From Eupeodes corollae (taxonomy: Eukaryota; Arthropoda; Insecta; Diptera; Syrphidae): DNA of 64,000 nt. Below, piece after piece: positions 40,761-52,664 of this stretch. The DNA lies in the NCBI RefSeq assembly GCF_945859685.1, contig NC_079147.1:194229174-194293173 (forward strand). Reading direction: 5' to 3'. The notes below the pieces were generated by a model that saw only the letters and a program-made list of their open reading frames with translations, had not been told where the DNA came from and did not search any database. Position 1 is the stretch's first letter. Each line of letters starts with the position of its first letter. Both the position numbers and the translations under genes were made by a program.

Positions 40761-42048
40761 ACTGTATCTAGAAGACAAAGATTTGAACTTTGCAAAATCA
40801 TCATTCAAGTTACTGCTAAGGAATAATTTGGTTTTTACGTAGCCTTTTTATGAACATGTATGAGATTTTAAAGAAAGTAAACTTTTGTTTTGCAAACAAA
40901 AAACAAACCTCTTGGTTTTCGACTTTAGACTCTAAGAGACACGTGTCTCTGTTTTCAAATTAAAAAAATTTAAACTTCTTGTTGGAAAAAATAAGCTGTT
41001 ATCACAACAAAAAAGTGCGCTTACAAAGTTTTGTTCAAACTTCGAAGCCAATAATAACCTACTTTTGCTCTGTCTAAGAAATATTGTCATGTTATGAGTT
41101 TCAGTTTGACGTAATAAGTAAAGCTAAATGGTTTATTTTATTTTCATTAAAAAAGTTCCATGAATTATTTTTTCTTGTAGATATGTAGGTACATCTTGTG
41201 GGTTATAATTTCCCACGAAATGCTATAAACAAAATTTCAAATTTTCACTAAGAAAAAAAGTTTCTTCATATAATTTAACAATATTTTCAATTAAGAAATT
41301 TAATAAATAACAAAAAAAAAGACGAAGCAAAGTCTCTCATATTATAATCTTTTTATTTTTTCTATTTACAGGAATCATATCTCTTTGAGTTGCTGTTACC
41401 TTACCCCACGTTTATACCTATTTCTTAATAAGGAAAAGAGGTGAGTCTTATATCTTTTTTTTTACATCATCACATCTTAAGACAATTCTGAAGAAAAATA
41501 AACTTCTTGTTATGAAAAGGAACAAAATTTAATATAAAAACTTTTTTGATATATTCATATAATATTTATTGGATTTTTTTGTGCCGTTGTTTTTATAACA
41601 AAAGAAAAAGCAAAATTAATTTTATATTATTAAAATCTAAGGTGAAATATTTCTTACAACGAACGTTAATTATTTCGTGTTTATTTTGTTTTTATATTTT
41701 TAGGCAGAAAAGGTAATCTTTCCATGTTTTGATTTATTTATTTACACTCCTTTCATCAAGTAAAAATATGAAATTATATAATTTGAAATGTGCTTTATAG
41801 AATATGATAAGAGCAGAAATTGATTAATATTAAATTTGTATTTATGTATTTTGAGTTGAACATTTTGTTTTTGTCTTTCAGGATGTTACACTTTTTTAAA
41901 AAAAATTGGAAAATTGTGAACAAATTTATTCTAAAATTTATAATGGAAAATTTATTTGTATTAATTTCAAGATGTTCAATTTTAGAAAAGAGTTCAAAGA
42001 ATAGAAATTATCAAATTTAAAAACTGCAAGGACACTTTAATAAATATA
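40761..42048. other. Unassigned AT-rich DNA with a possible exon
   Basis: No gene recognised apart from the candidate exon at 41372-41440. Composition very AT-rich. Confidence 0.4.
41372..41440 (+). other. Possible short host exon
   Basis: A 69-base block is preceded by a pyrimidine-rich tract ending TTTTCTATTTACAG and followed by GAG|GTGAGT, both strong splice-site matches. One frame is open through it (NHISLSCCYLTPRLYLFLNK). No homology is recognised and neighbouring exons were not identified, so it could be a UTR exon or chance. Confidence 0.25.
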
Positions 42049-42084
42049 GTGCCCGTGCCATGATGGTTTGTGCGTTGGACAGTT
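42049..42084 (+). repeat. tRNA-type SINE, head with A box (left of J2)
   Basis: AGTGCCCGTGCCATGATGG and TTTGTGCGTTGGAC match the first 35 bases of the intact SINE at 52093. The SINE stops after GTTGGACAG and continues at 43611 on the far side of the jockey-like remnant J2. Confidence 0.75.
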
Positions 42085-43610
42085 TCCCTTTAATCAACAA
42101 GATATTGAGGAAAAAGAACGATAGTGACCTTCCGTGTCTGAAACTCCAAAGAACTGAAGAGAACAGAGAACAAGGTGAATGTTAGCATTCGCTCAAACCA
42201 CGAGTTAAAAAACGGAGCCCTAATTAATCACTTTTACCTTCGAAATGATTTGACACAATGGTGATCTAAAAACCTCGGTTTCATGCGGTTCAATGACGAT
42301 TCCTTGGCAAATGCCATAATCGCCGAGCAAACGGGACCAAGTCCCTTGTTAGTGACGAAGGTTGAGTTTCAGCTCATCTTCAGTTCAATAAAAACTTAAA
42401 AGTCAACAGGTGTCGATGGTATATCCAACGTTGTACTAAGACATTTACCAATGCAGACAATTAACACCCCACTCTTCTGGACTGAATAATGCATATTATC
42501 CAGTGCATTGGAAGACCTCTGTGGTTCATTCTCTCCCAAAAAAGGGAAAGGAAAATGTTCGGTCGATAAGTCTTCTTCCAAGCATCAACAAAGTTTTCGA
42601 AAAGATCATCAATAGGGCTCTGATTAAGTGGGCTGCGGAAAACAAAAAAATTCCGGATAAACAGTCAGGTTCAAGGCAAGTCATGACACAATTCATGCTT
42701 CGTCTAAGCTCGTTTCTGATATCCAATGGAATAAATCAAAACAACAATCCACAGGTGCTGTTCTGGTTAATCTGAAAAAGGTTGAGCATGCTTGGCATAA
42801 GCACGCCATTGTTGTTTATACCTTATGATATGTTTAACGGTAGAAAGTTTGTTGTCAAAAGTGGCAATGTCACTTCTACCACAACATTCTTAATTAAAAA
42901 TGGTCTTTAACAGGGAGCAGTGAATTCACCGATTCTCTTCAGTATTTACACCATTCTCTTCAGTATTTACCAGCTGTACCGGCTGTACCGGCTTATATCG
43001 AACAGCCGAATCTTCTTACGAGGCCCTATACAACGGGTCTCGAATAGACAAATTCGTGATAAAACTCGTTCGAGGTCACATTGCAAGAGCTATGTCTTCG
43101 ACCAACAATTTAATTTTCGGGGCGTTCTATCCGAACAACGAGTATTTTGAGATTGCACGCTTGAGCGTCTTTATTCCATCAAAGGCATTCCTCTTTTTAA
43201 TTAGGTGCGGTCTGATACAGAATAGATTGGCAGTTCCGCTAACCTACCACGTCAGACGATGAACCGTCGATATGCGACTTCTGTACAATCGGGACGTCAT
43301 GGCACAACTTGGAGCAGAGCTCTTTCGGTTCAGTAGGGCTGTGTCAGAACGGGACCGAACGGGGTGAAGCAGGAGAACCAGTTTTGGTAGCTTCAATTGG
43401 CACTTGATAGTGTGAAGTCGGGATGGGGTTTTAAGTTTTAACTGGCTTACATACTTGTTTTATAATTTAAGGGTTTAGTTTTCAGTAGAATATGCATAGT
43501 GGCACAAAATAAAAATCTTAGGGGCGAAAGGCATTAGGATTAAGTATATTATTGTTTAACTTAAAGTCTCCATATGGGACAAATAAGATAGTTGTAAATT
43601 ATGGTTAATT
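42085..43610 (+). pseudogene. Jockey-like LINE remnant J2, nested in the SINE
   Basis: RT pieces: STGVDGISNVVLRHLPMQ in scattered frames, YPVHWKTSVVHSLPKKGKE, VRSISLLPSINKVFEKIINR, KIPDKQSGSRQV, then MFNGRKFVVKSGNVTSTTTF and QGAVNSPILFSIY. A deletion then removes the YADD palm and thumb and joins to VIKLVRGHIARAMSSTNNLI, FGAFYPNNEYFEIARLS and RLAVPLTYHVRR. SPILFSIYTI is partly duplicated (42932-42975). The 3' UTR follows J1 until TTATGGTTAATT and then stops without poly(A). Stops and frameshifts are frequent. Left and right flanks are the two parts of one SINE. Confidence 0.8.
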
Positions 43611-43852
43611 GGGTTTGATCCCTGCCTGAGCCAAAAGCTTTTCTTACGGTACTGCATCTTGCGAGGAATTCACAAATTCTCCAAGAGTAATTCTTGCCGT
43701 AAAAAGTGCTCTCTTAAATTAATCGATCGGATTCGGTTTGAAACTGTAGGTCCCCACCATCCCTGATAACAAAACTCTCACACAGAAATGGTTGAGAATT
43801 ATAAGTCACTAGGCCCTAAATTTGAACGGACTGTTGCGCCGCCTAGCTTATT
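43611..43852 (+). repeat. tRNA-type SINE, B box and body (right of J2)
   Basis: Starts GGGTTTGATCCCTGCCTG (B box GGTTTGATCC), then GCATCTTGCGAGGAATT, AACTGTAGGTCCC, CACACAGAAATGGTTGAGAA, AAGTCACTAGGCCC and ACGGACTGTTGCGCCGCC. Together with 42049-42084 it makes one SINE lacking only about 17 bases between the boxes. Confidence 0.8.
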
Positions 43853-43860
43853 TTTCATCT

Positions 43861-45400
43861 TAAGACGCTCTCATAGTTCTTCTAAATGCTTCAGGCCTGA
43901 GCTCCATAAATGTGGACCGGGATGATGATTGTCTTATAGATTTTAGAGGCTTAAGATAATATTTTACTTCTAATTGTCTTCTGATGCCAAAGAAGCAGCG
44001 ATTTGCAAGAGTTCTTTTTCCTTTGATTTCTAAGCTGGTGTCATTGTTTGAATTCATAGCGGTGCTTATGTAGACAAAGTTTTTAACTAATTCACGGTTA
44101 TAGCCGTCAATGGTGACGTTTTGTCCAAGACGTCGTTGTTCAATGTCCTTTTTTAATAACAGCAAATACTTGGTTTTGCCCTCACTGACCACTTAACCCA
44201 TCTTCTTCGCTTCCATCGCAATGCTCAAGAACGCTCCACTGACATCATGCTTTGATCTTCCAATTATGTCAATATTATCTAGCTATCCGAGTAATTGGAT
44301 GGACCTTTGGAAGATTGTGCCTCTAGTGTTGACGGTTGAGTTTTGCACAATTCTTTCCAGAACGATCGCCTTGTCTAAAACTTTTTTTGACATCAAATGC
44401 ATCGGTGAGATCTTTTTCGACCTTGTAGATCAGCGTGCATTATAATTGTCATGCAGTACAAACGGATGAGTTTTTACAGAGATGCCAAAACTCTGTAGAG
44501 CTCTTCCCTTACGTGGCTGTAAAATCAATAAAGACATCGATTTGAAGTTCCTGGGGTTTTCCTAGAATCTGCCGTAATGTGAACATTTGTGCAATCGTGA
44601 TTTTTCCTGGTTTGGCCACACTTATACGGACCAATTAATTGACGAACGGCTTTAGACATTTACCTTTATATGCAATGCTCAGGAGACTGATGCCTCTGTA
44701 GTTGGCGCAATTTAAGGTTGTCCTTTCTTGTGTTTTGGACAAACTATGCTGAGAGTCCACTCAGCGGGCTGCTTTAAATAGTTCGGCAGCTCCAGCAGCT
44801 TTGTTTGACTTCAGTTTAGATAAAGCTATTTTCACTTCGTCGAGGTCGGTTAGGTGGAATTGTTGATCTGCGTCGTCTATGTTAAGTGGTTCTATCACCC
44901 TTACAACGGAACTCTGGTCGTCATCGCCGTTATATAATTTGGAGATGTGGTCTTTTCATATTCCCAAAATAGACTGCGGTTCCACTAGGATGTTCCCCTG
45001 ATCGCCTTACAGGCTTCGGTTCGTATTTTGTACTATTAGGAGGTTTTTTTTACCTTTTGGTAAAATTTACGAACCTCATTGCTGTTTTGACATCACTTTA
45101 TCTCCTCGATCGTACGCTTTTCATTCTCCCTTTTTTCCACGTAAGAAGCCGGTGTTCCTCTCTCCTCTTCTGCTCGTAGAGCTCGCAAACAGCCATGGTT
45201 CTTCTGTGCAGCGCAGTTTAGTATGCCTGTTACTTAGCTTCGTGCTTGTAGTTAGATCAGGGGTTTCGCTGTGCTGGCCGTGTGAAACCTAGCACTTCAA
45301 AAGTGGGATCTCTGATGGGTACAAGCCAATTTTACCACTGGTTTTCAGGCAGCATAGCATTGCTTAAGAGATTATTAGAGAACCGATCGGTTACTTAACC
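43861..45400 (-). pseudogene. RTE-like LINE remnant C
   Basis: Minus-strand remnant, strongly decayed. From the right: linker pieces near 45.2-45.3 kb, DQGNILVEPQ-like sequence near 44.98 kb, HHLDDADQQFHLTDLDEVK-like sequence near 44.85 kb, NCANYRGISLL near 44.7 kb, motif-A region near 44.5 kb, and at the left VSEGKTKYLLLLKKDIEQRR, GQNVTIDGYNRELVKNFVYI, AMNSNNDTSLEIKGKRTLA, RCFFGIRRQLEVK (43860-44192). Many frameshifts and stops. It abuts the split SINE directly on its left. Confidence 0.75.
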
Positions 45401-45401
45401 A

Positions 45402-45530
45402 CATGAACACATTTAATAATTTGCGAGTCTTTTTTGATATCAAGCTCTCATTTAAATTACATATTAATGTCATCACAACTAAGGCAAGAAGCCGCCTTAA
45501 AATTAATCGACAAATTTTCTGAAGAATCGA
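45402..45530 (+). pseudogene. Small RT thumb-like fragment
   Basis: One frame reads FNNLRVFFDIKLSFKLHINV, ITTKARSRLKINRQIF, which resembles the LGVxFDxKLSFKxHI segment after the YADD motif in several LINE RTs. Too short to classify; it ends in a stop near 45516. Confidence 0.4.
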
Positions 45531-48265
45531 ATGATCCCAATATATCAAAAATCGAGTAAGTCGAGTTATCCTATAATTAAGCTTAAAATAGACAAAACAA
45601 ACCTAATACTTTTATTTTATGATTAAATGAAAACAAAGTATTACAGAAAAATTGATTTTGATGTAAAAGCCTGCCATGTTCCGGAGTTGAATTTCAAGTT
45701 ATCTGTTCATATTTTTTATTTTTATTATTTTTGTGTATTCATAATAAAACAACATGTGTGGCAAATATTATTTTCAATTTTCTTTCAAATAATTGTCATT
45801 TGAAAAGCAAGCAAATCAAGAAAAGTAAGAAATTGTAAAGAGGTATACTGTGGCGTATACATAACAAAAATAATCTATATTCTCACAATTTGTGACATTG
45901 ACAAGTATTTTTCTTTAATTAAAGGAGAATTCGTATTTTCGACATAGAAATATAATAAAATTCATAAATTGAAATATAAATAAAGGAAATAAATTGTTAG
46001 GCGATGATTTTTCTTCACGAATAAGATACATTTTGTGTTTACATTTTATTTATTGAAAATAAAAAACTTTTTCAAAATGTACTTTGAATACTTTTTTTAA
46101 TTTGGATCTTTAAAGAACTCTAAGATCCACTCCAATAAGTCTGAAATTTTCATTTGAAACAGACCAAAATAAACTTTCTTCCTGCAAATTCAAATTCAAA
46201 CCATTTCCTTAATAATGGTCCGTAGCATTTCAAGATCGATATCATTTAATTGGTATCATTTATAAGTAAATGTAAATACTCTCTAGAAATCACATCATCA
46301 ATTGAAGCACCTTAAGGTAGTTTTCAATTATGCATTAAAAAGCGACCATCGTTAAGTATACTCATTTAAAATCACTATAAAAATAATTTAGTTTTGAAAG
46401 TCAACAAAAGAAAATACCTCAAGATAAAATTGAACTTTCATCTTAAAAAAATTGTTTGTCAACATTGTCAATATCAAAGGAGGGAAAAATTTAATAATTA
46501 CTTTCTTTTTTTCATGAAACAAAAGTAACCATGACAATGACAACAACAACGACGACGAAGGCTACAATATGCATTGCTCGGAGTATAAAAATGTGTGATT
46601 ATAGAAATGAACATAGTAATTTTAATAAATGAAAGAATACAAAAAGGAAAGCTCGATTTTCTCAATATTCCCTTGAACTTACTTACCTACTAATTAAAAA
46701 CACAAGGACTGTTAAACATTTTTTAATTTTTCTTCATTCTTTTTTCATTAACGCCAATCAAGCTGCTAAATGAGTCAATCAATGGAAATTGAAGGAAATA
46801 CAAAAACATTGACTTTCTTTGTATGAAAAATTTAAGTAAAGAAGATTAAAATATAAAGTCCTTGAATTGTAAGTTAAGTTACACAACTGAGACTTTTAAT
46901 GACCTTAAGGCTTTTGTTTAAAAAACAATTTAAAGATTACAAAAAAAGAAATTATTTTTGGATGCTTCTTAGTTTGGATCAAAAGTGTTCTATAGTATGT
47001 GGGCTTTGATTGGAAAGCTAAGCTGGTTCGCAATTTACTAGCCAACTATTTTGAAAAATTAAATAAGAAAAGTTAATTATTGACAGTAGGTTGGAAAAAT
47101 TAATTATGTGTACGAGAAATGTTCATTTCCTAGATTTATTTTAGTTGATTTGAAACGGGTCACGCATTTCAATCTACCATAGACGAATTGGATACACATA
47201 TGATCAAGTTGAATCAATTCAATTGGTTTATCTGAAGCGTGAAATGAATAATAACTTTTATATTAGAGATAAGTATATGCATGACAAATACACATATGGA
47301 TATACATAGATAACTTAAACGTTTAAACGTATCTACAAAACTTAATTTTATTGGTAATGGAAAAGTCGGAAAAATTGATAGCTAACCCTATAAATTTATG
47401 GAAGCTAATTAATTTAAGAAGCAGGCTTGTGTGTGAATAAAAAGGATATTTTGGTTGTTCATATACTGAAATCTTTTTTGATTTATAAGCAGTTTATTTA
47501 TAAACAACACTGAATAGAATTTTAATAATTTTCTAAACTTTACATGATTTATTAGAAACATGTTTAAATTGACATTTCTGATGCATATCATTTCATTAAT
47601 TTATTTTTATTTAATTTTATTGAGACATTAATACATTGAATAATTTATGATTAAATTTTTCTGAATTCATGATAACCGACTTCAATAATTATATCTGGTT
47701 AGGGTAAGTTTATGCATATGATATATGTTTGTCATTAAAAATGTATGCTACATTGTAATTATGTATGTTATAAATTTTCACTTTTTCTGATATGTTTGCT
47801 CCCGACATATGTTCATTTTATAGCTAGAAGTGTCCAAAAATAATTTAATAACTAGAACTACTTACAAACTAAAATTATATCTAGATACAAGAAATATATA
47901 TAAAGAACGATCTTGATTGAGTCAAGATACCATAACTCAAAACGCATCAACTGAAAATAACCATCTTTTCTTAGTTAAATATATGTATAATAAAGATTAT
48001 ATTTGTAACAAGAAAGATTCATTATTGAAAATCAGCTGAGCTATCTATTTATTTAAAATCCAGTAGGAAACAAAAGTCTAAATTGTATTTTAGGGTATGG
48101 GGGATTATACAAAAGTTGGGTAAATTTTGATTAAATTTTGCTTATGATATTTATTAAATCAAACTTCTAAAAATTCGGATGTATGTGATAGTTAATCTTA
48201 TTAATATATTGTTCCCAATTGGGCCAGTCACTTTTTGAGTACATTGTAAGATATTTAAAAAAAAA
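45531..48265. other. Long unassigned AT-rich stretch
   Basis: About 2.7 kb with no recognised gene, repeat or RNA. A CAACAACAACGACGACGA patch lies near 46541. The open frame at 47409-47591 has no recognised feature. Confidence 0.5.
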
Positions 48266-48269
48266 TAAG

Positions 48270-51060
48270 AATTTGACTGACTTCTGATCGGAGGCGACGC
48301 AAATGCTCGGCATAACCTTTGGGGAAGTTCTGTGATCAATGAACGAGGTGAGTCACTTTTTGATTTTATTATTGAAAATAATATGACCATTTGTAACCGA
48401 GGCAATACTCCCTTTTTTCGTCTTTCCGAGCTCGGAAAATTATGATGGATGGGAGGATGTGCTTGATGTTACTTTAGTAAACAACCGTAATTTATTAGTG
48501 GAGAATGGGAGAGTTTTACCTTTGAGTTCATTTTCGGATCACAAGTGGATTCTTTTTCAAATTAATTTGGAGTCGAAAACCCTCCGCCTTACAGAAATCC
48601 CAAAAGAACTGACTGGACGAAATTCAGTCGAATTCCAAACTAAGCAACTTACCGAATCTCACTGAATTGATAGGAGACCTTGAATCAAAGGTGAAAACCT
48701 TTGAAACTTCTATAAGTAAAGCTTTTAGAGTCTCTTGCCCAATTAAATATAGCCGTAAAACCCTTCCTTCGTGGTGGAATGAAGAACTGTCCAGCCTTAG
48801 GAAAATGACGAGGACAATTTTCAATATCTGCCACAAACATAAGTCTTACAAACCGTATAAAGACTCTCTTAAAATTTACAAGCAAGTCCTGTCATCAGCC
48901 AAGAGATAAGGCTGGAGAGAATAGTATCATTCAATCGAAGTCGAGGTCACAAATCCGCGAAGGATTTCAAACCAATAAGCTTAAATTCTTTTGTGCTTTA
49001 AGCCTTGGAGCGCATTCTTGATTACCATATTAGAGAAATCCTAGTTGGACGACCTCTCGAAAGCTCTCAGCATGCTTATCTTAAGGACAAATATACGGAG
49101 ACTGTCCTCCATGAGGTAGTGCGTACTGTAGAACAAACAATCCATTATAAAGAATTTACTCTTGCCACCTTCCTAGACATAGAAGGTGGTTTTGACAACG
49201 TCCTTAGAGAATCCATAGAAGAATCACTCGTTAAGTTCGGTGTAGAAGACTTCATTCGAGAATGGATTATTTCCATGCTCAGTGGTAGGAAAATTCGAAA
49301 AATTCTAGGCAATACAATCGCAACAAAACACGTGAGTAGGGGAAAACCCCAGGGTGGTGTCCTTTCGCCTCTTCTATGGCTTCTGGTCATGGATATAATT
49401 CTCGTTAAATTAGAGAGATGTGGAGTGAAGGCGGTAGACTACGCGGATGATTTGGTGCTATTGGTGTCAGGAAAGTACACCTCTGTGATTAGTGAAATCA
49501 CGGAGTCAGCTTTGAAGAAATTTAGCAACTGGGCCCCGAGTTGTGGACTAGGAGTTAACCAAAGTAAAACTGAACTGTTGCTCTTTACCACCAAAGCAAA
49601 AGTACCGCCCTTCACGCTACCTCGACTCAACGATCAAATCCTATCACTATCTTCCAGTGCAAAATATTTGGGAGTTATACTCGACCCAAAACTAAACTGG
49701 AAACTAAATATTGACGTTCGGGTTAAGAAGGCCTGTGTTGCCTTCTACGCCTGCAGCAAAACTTTCGGCTAAAAGTGGGGACTTCAGTCGAAGATGATTT
49801 TATGGACGTACACAGCCGTAGTACGCCCAATCTTAACATGTGGTTCGATTGTGTGGTGGCCTGCTCTTAGCAAAGCCTATAATATTAATAAGGTTCAGAG
49901 AACAGCTTGCGTGGGCACCACAGAGGCCATGCGTACTTGCCCAACAACGTACGCCTTAAACGTTATTTTGGATCTTCTACCAATCCACCTTTTTATTAAA
50001 TACATAGTTTCCTGCAGCGCTGTTAGGCTGAAGGAATCAAATAGCTGGTTGTTAAAACCTTATGGTCACAGCAACACTACGAAATTGATTCCCTCAGATA
50101 TTATCTCGGTAGACTAGACACTGACTACTGCACTCCTACTTTGAGCCTTAGTAAGGGTTTTAAGGTTATTTTCCCATCGAGAGAAGATTGGGAGGATGAC
50201 ATCGTGTCGATAGGTTTCGACACAACCATCTTTACTTACGGCTCAGAGATGGAGTGCGGAGTTGGTTCTGGGATCTTTTCTGAGTCCCTAAATGTAGCCA
50301 AATCCTTTAGGCTTCCTGACTTTGCTGAACTGCTGGCAATAAGGGAGGCATGTAAGATACTTAAAAAAAAAACCAAACCAAAACCGAAATGTGGGTATCT
50401 TTACAGACAGTCAAGCAGCTGTCAAAGCCATTAACTCGCCCATATCCTCATCTAAATTGGTCTAGCAATGTCGCGATGAGCGTGCGAACCTGAATATTAA
50501 CCTCGGTGTCACCCTGATCTGGGTTCCGGGCCATAGTGGTATCGTGGGAAATGAACGGGCTGAAGAGCTAGCCAGGCAAGGATCGGCCCTTCATAGCTCA
50601 AAACAAAACCCGTACAAACGATCTTATATGCAGGCTAAGGCAAGACATAGCCAGTATTGTTGCGGTTTGTACCGGACATTGGCCTATAGGAGTTCATGCA
50701 GAGAGGTTGGGTATCTCTTACAACCCCTTTTGCCGTAGCTGTAGTGACCAAAGAGAAAGTAAAACCATAATCCATTTCCTCTGCAAATGTCCTGCTTTGG
50801 CAATCACCAGAATAAAATGCTTTGGAAAAGCATTCTTTCAAGAGCTCGATGAGCTATCTGAGACAAAGATTAGAGACCTAATCTTTTTTCTCAATGCGAC
50901 AAAATGGCTCTAACATAATCGCTATGAAGCTTCTCTATCAATCTTTCCCTTTCAATCAAACGAGTTTTTGGTATCAAAACGGAGCACTACAGCGCTAATT
51001 GGATCTCAGGCTAGGTTGCCTTGAGATCGCCATTTCTACCTACTGCCAGGGGACTGACGA
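48270..51060 (+). pseudogene. LOA-like LINE remnant (endonuclease, RT, RNase H)
   Basis: Endonuclease: GGDANARHNLWGSSVINERG, WEDVLDVTLVNN, SFSDHKWILFQI. Linker: LPSWWNEELSSLRKMTRTIF. RT (49005-49772): QHAYLKDKYTETVLHEVV, ATFLDIEGGFDNV (motif A), GKPQGGVLSPLLWLLVMDII, KAVDYADDLVLLVSG, LGVILDPKLNWKLNIDV. After a stop near 49770: YTAVVRPILTCGSIVWWPA. RNase H: MECGVGSGIFSE, FTDSQAAVKAINSP, LIWVPGHSGIVGNERAEELA. C-terminal CRSCSDQRESKTIIHFLC zinc-knuckle pattern. A missing stretch between endonuclease and RT, several stops and frameshifts inactivate it. FLDIEGxFDN with RNase H and C-terminal knuckle fits LOA. The 3' UTR probably runs to about 51060. Confidence 0.8.
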
Positions 51061-51299
51061 GGTAATATTGTTCCGATAAAATACACACTTTTAAAAGTAT
51101 TATAATGAAATAAAATAAAATTTATAAAAATATCTCTCTCTTTCCCTTCAATCACAAAGAATTGCTTTTAACTTTAATAAAATCTCATTCTCTCAAATTG
51201 TATTTAATATAATGTAAATTTGTAAACCGACTATATCTAAGTACTATAAAAGATGTAATCTTACTGTACTTGCCATTACTGTCAAATAATTGAAATGAA
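51061..51299. other. AT-rich spacer
   Basis: No feature recognised between the LOA-like remnant and MSE copy 5. Confidence 0.4.
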
Positions 51300-51975
51300 A
51301 ATAAGTTTGAAGCCAATATTTTTAATTTTTGAAAAGCTATTTGAGTCGAAAGTAAATTTTTACCAACTTTTATACATTTTTTTTAGGTTTTTATTTTTTG
51401 TAAAAACTGTCAATTCGATTTTTCTCAACATTTTCAGAATGAATGATAAAATAAATTTAAAGCCTAAATTTCAATTTTTTGAAAAGATATTTGAATCGAT
51501 ATTCAATTTTTACCAACTTTGAGTAATGTTTTTTTTAGATTTTTATTTTTTATAAAAATAACTGTCAATTCGATTTTATTAAAAATTTTATCAGATGTCA
51601 AAAACATTATTCTTCGTTGCACAAAATAGTTTTGGAGATGAAATATATTTTATATTTATTTAGGGTTAACCAATATGTTCACCTTTTTTCAAACAGCTAT
51701 GGTAAAAAAACACCCACGCAATTTTCTTGAGAGCGCTTTCTGCATATTTCGGACTTATTATCTGTATATCAAAATTTATTTGAAATCGATATCTCTTCTG
51801 GTTCTTGAGCTATGGATGACGAAAAAAACGTCGCGAACGTACGTACACACGCACGCAGTGACATCTTTCTAAAAATCTTTTATTTCGACTTTAGGGACCT
51901 TGAAACGTAGAGAAATATCAAAATTTTTAATTTGACAAATCGGAGCCATTACAATAACTTCCTTTGGGAAGTTAA
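51300..51975 (-). repeat. MSE repeat copy 5, outer terminus and about two units
   Basis: On the minus strand it begins TTAACTTCCCAAAGGAAGTT, a near-perfect palindrome, then ATTGTAATGGCTCCGATTTG, GGTCCCTAAAGTCGAAATAA, AGAAAGATGTCACTGCGTGC, followed by body units with GAATTGACAGTT and GTTGGTAAAAATT. It breaks off near 51300, without the inner terminus. Confidence 0.8.
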
Positions 51976-52079
51976 TAACACACAACGAACTGACGAATGA
52001 AAGTGAATACAAAATTTCTTAATTTTTTAAATAAAGTGTAGAACACTGCATTTTGAAAGTTCTAGTATATATGTATTTA

Positions 52080-52402
52080 TTTATTTTTATTTAGTACCCG
52101 TGGCATGATGGTTTGTGCGTTGGACTGTCATGCAAGGGGTCTTGGGTTCAATCCCTGCCTGTGTCACCTTAATTTAAAAAAATTAATTTTCGCGGGTACT
52201 GCCTCTTGCGAGGAATTGACAAATCCTTCAAGAGTAATTCTTGTCATGAAAAAGTGCTTTCTCAAACTAGCCGTTCGGATTCGGCATAAAATTGTAGGTC
52301 CCTCCATTCCTGACAACATTACTCGCACACAGGAATGGTTGAGAGTTGTAAGTCACTAGGCCCTGGTTCACAACGGACTGTTGCGCCACCCCATTTGATT
52401 TG
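52080..52402 (+). mobile_element. Intact tRNA-type SINE with 16-bp target duplication
   Basis: A 323-bp element flanked by AGTATATATGTATTTA at 52064-52079 and 52403-52418. The head (from about 52093, AGTACCCGTGGCATGATGG) carries a Pol III A box TGGCATGATGG (52101-52111) and B box GGTTCAATCCC (52145-52155) at tRNA-like spacing. A body follows with GCGAGGAATTGACAAATCC, AATTGTAGGTCCC, GTTGTAAGTCACTAGGCCC and ACGGACTGTTGCGCCACCCC, and an AT-rich 3' end. Fragments occur at 2656, 26929, 29008 and 42049/43611. Non-coding; transcribed by Pol III and moved by a LINE enzyme in trans, as known for SINEs. Confidence 0.85.
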
Positions 52403-52418
52403 AGTATATATGTATTTA

Positions 52419-52660
52419 ATTATATGCATAACAGATTGTATTAAATTAATAAGGTTTAATAGACAGTCGCTTAATTGTTGGTTTTTGGGTTTGTGACGTG
52501 CCAAAGGACTGTCGTTTTGAGTACTAATTGTGTTTTTTTAATAACTTGTATTTGAAATGAAGAACTGAAATTGGGTGACTAAATAAAGGTCTTTCCATTG
52601 ATTTAAAAAATAAATTGTTATCTCAATAAAATATAATTACAACTTGTATATATTGGTTGA
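52419..52660. other. AT-rich spacer
   Basis: No feature recognised. Confidence 0.4.
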
Positions 52661-52664
52661 TGAT

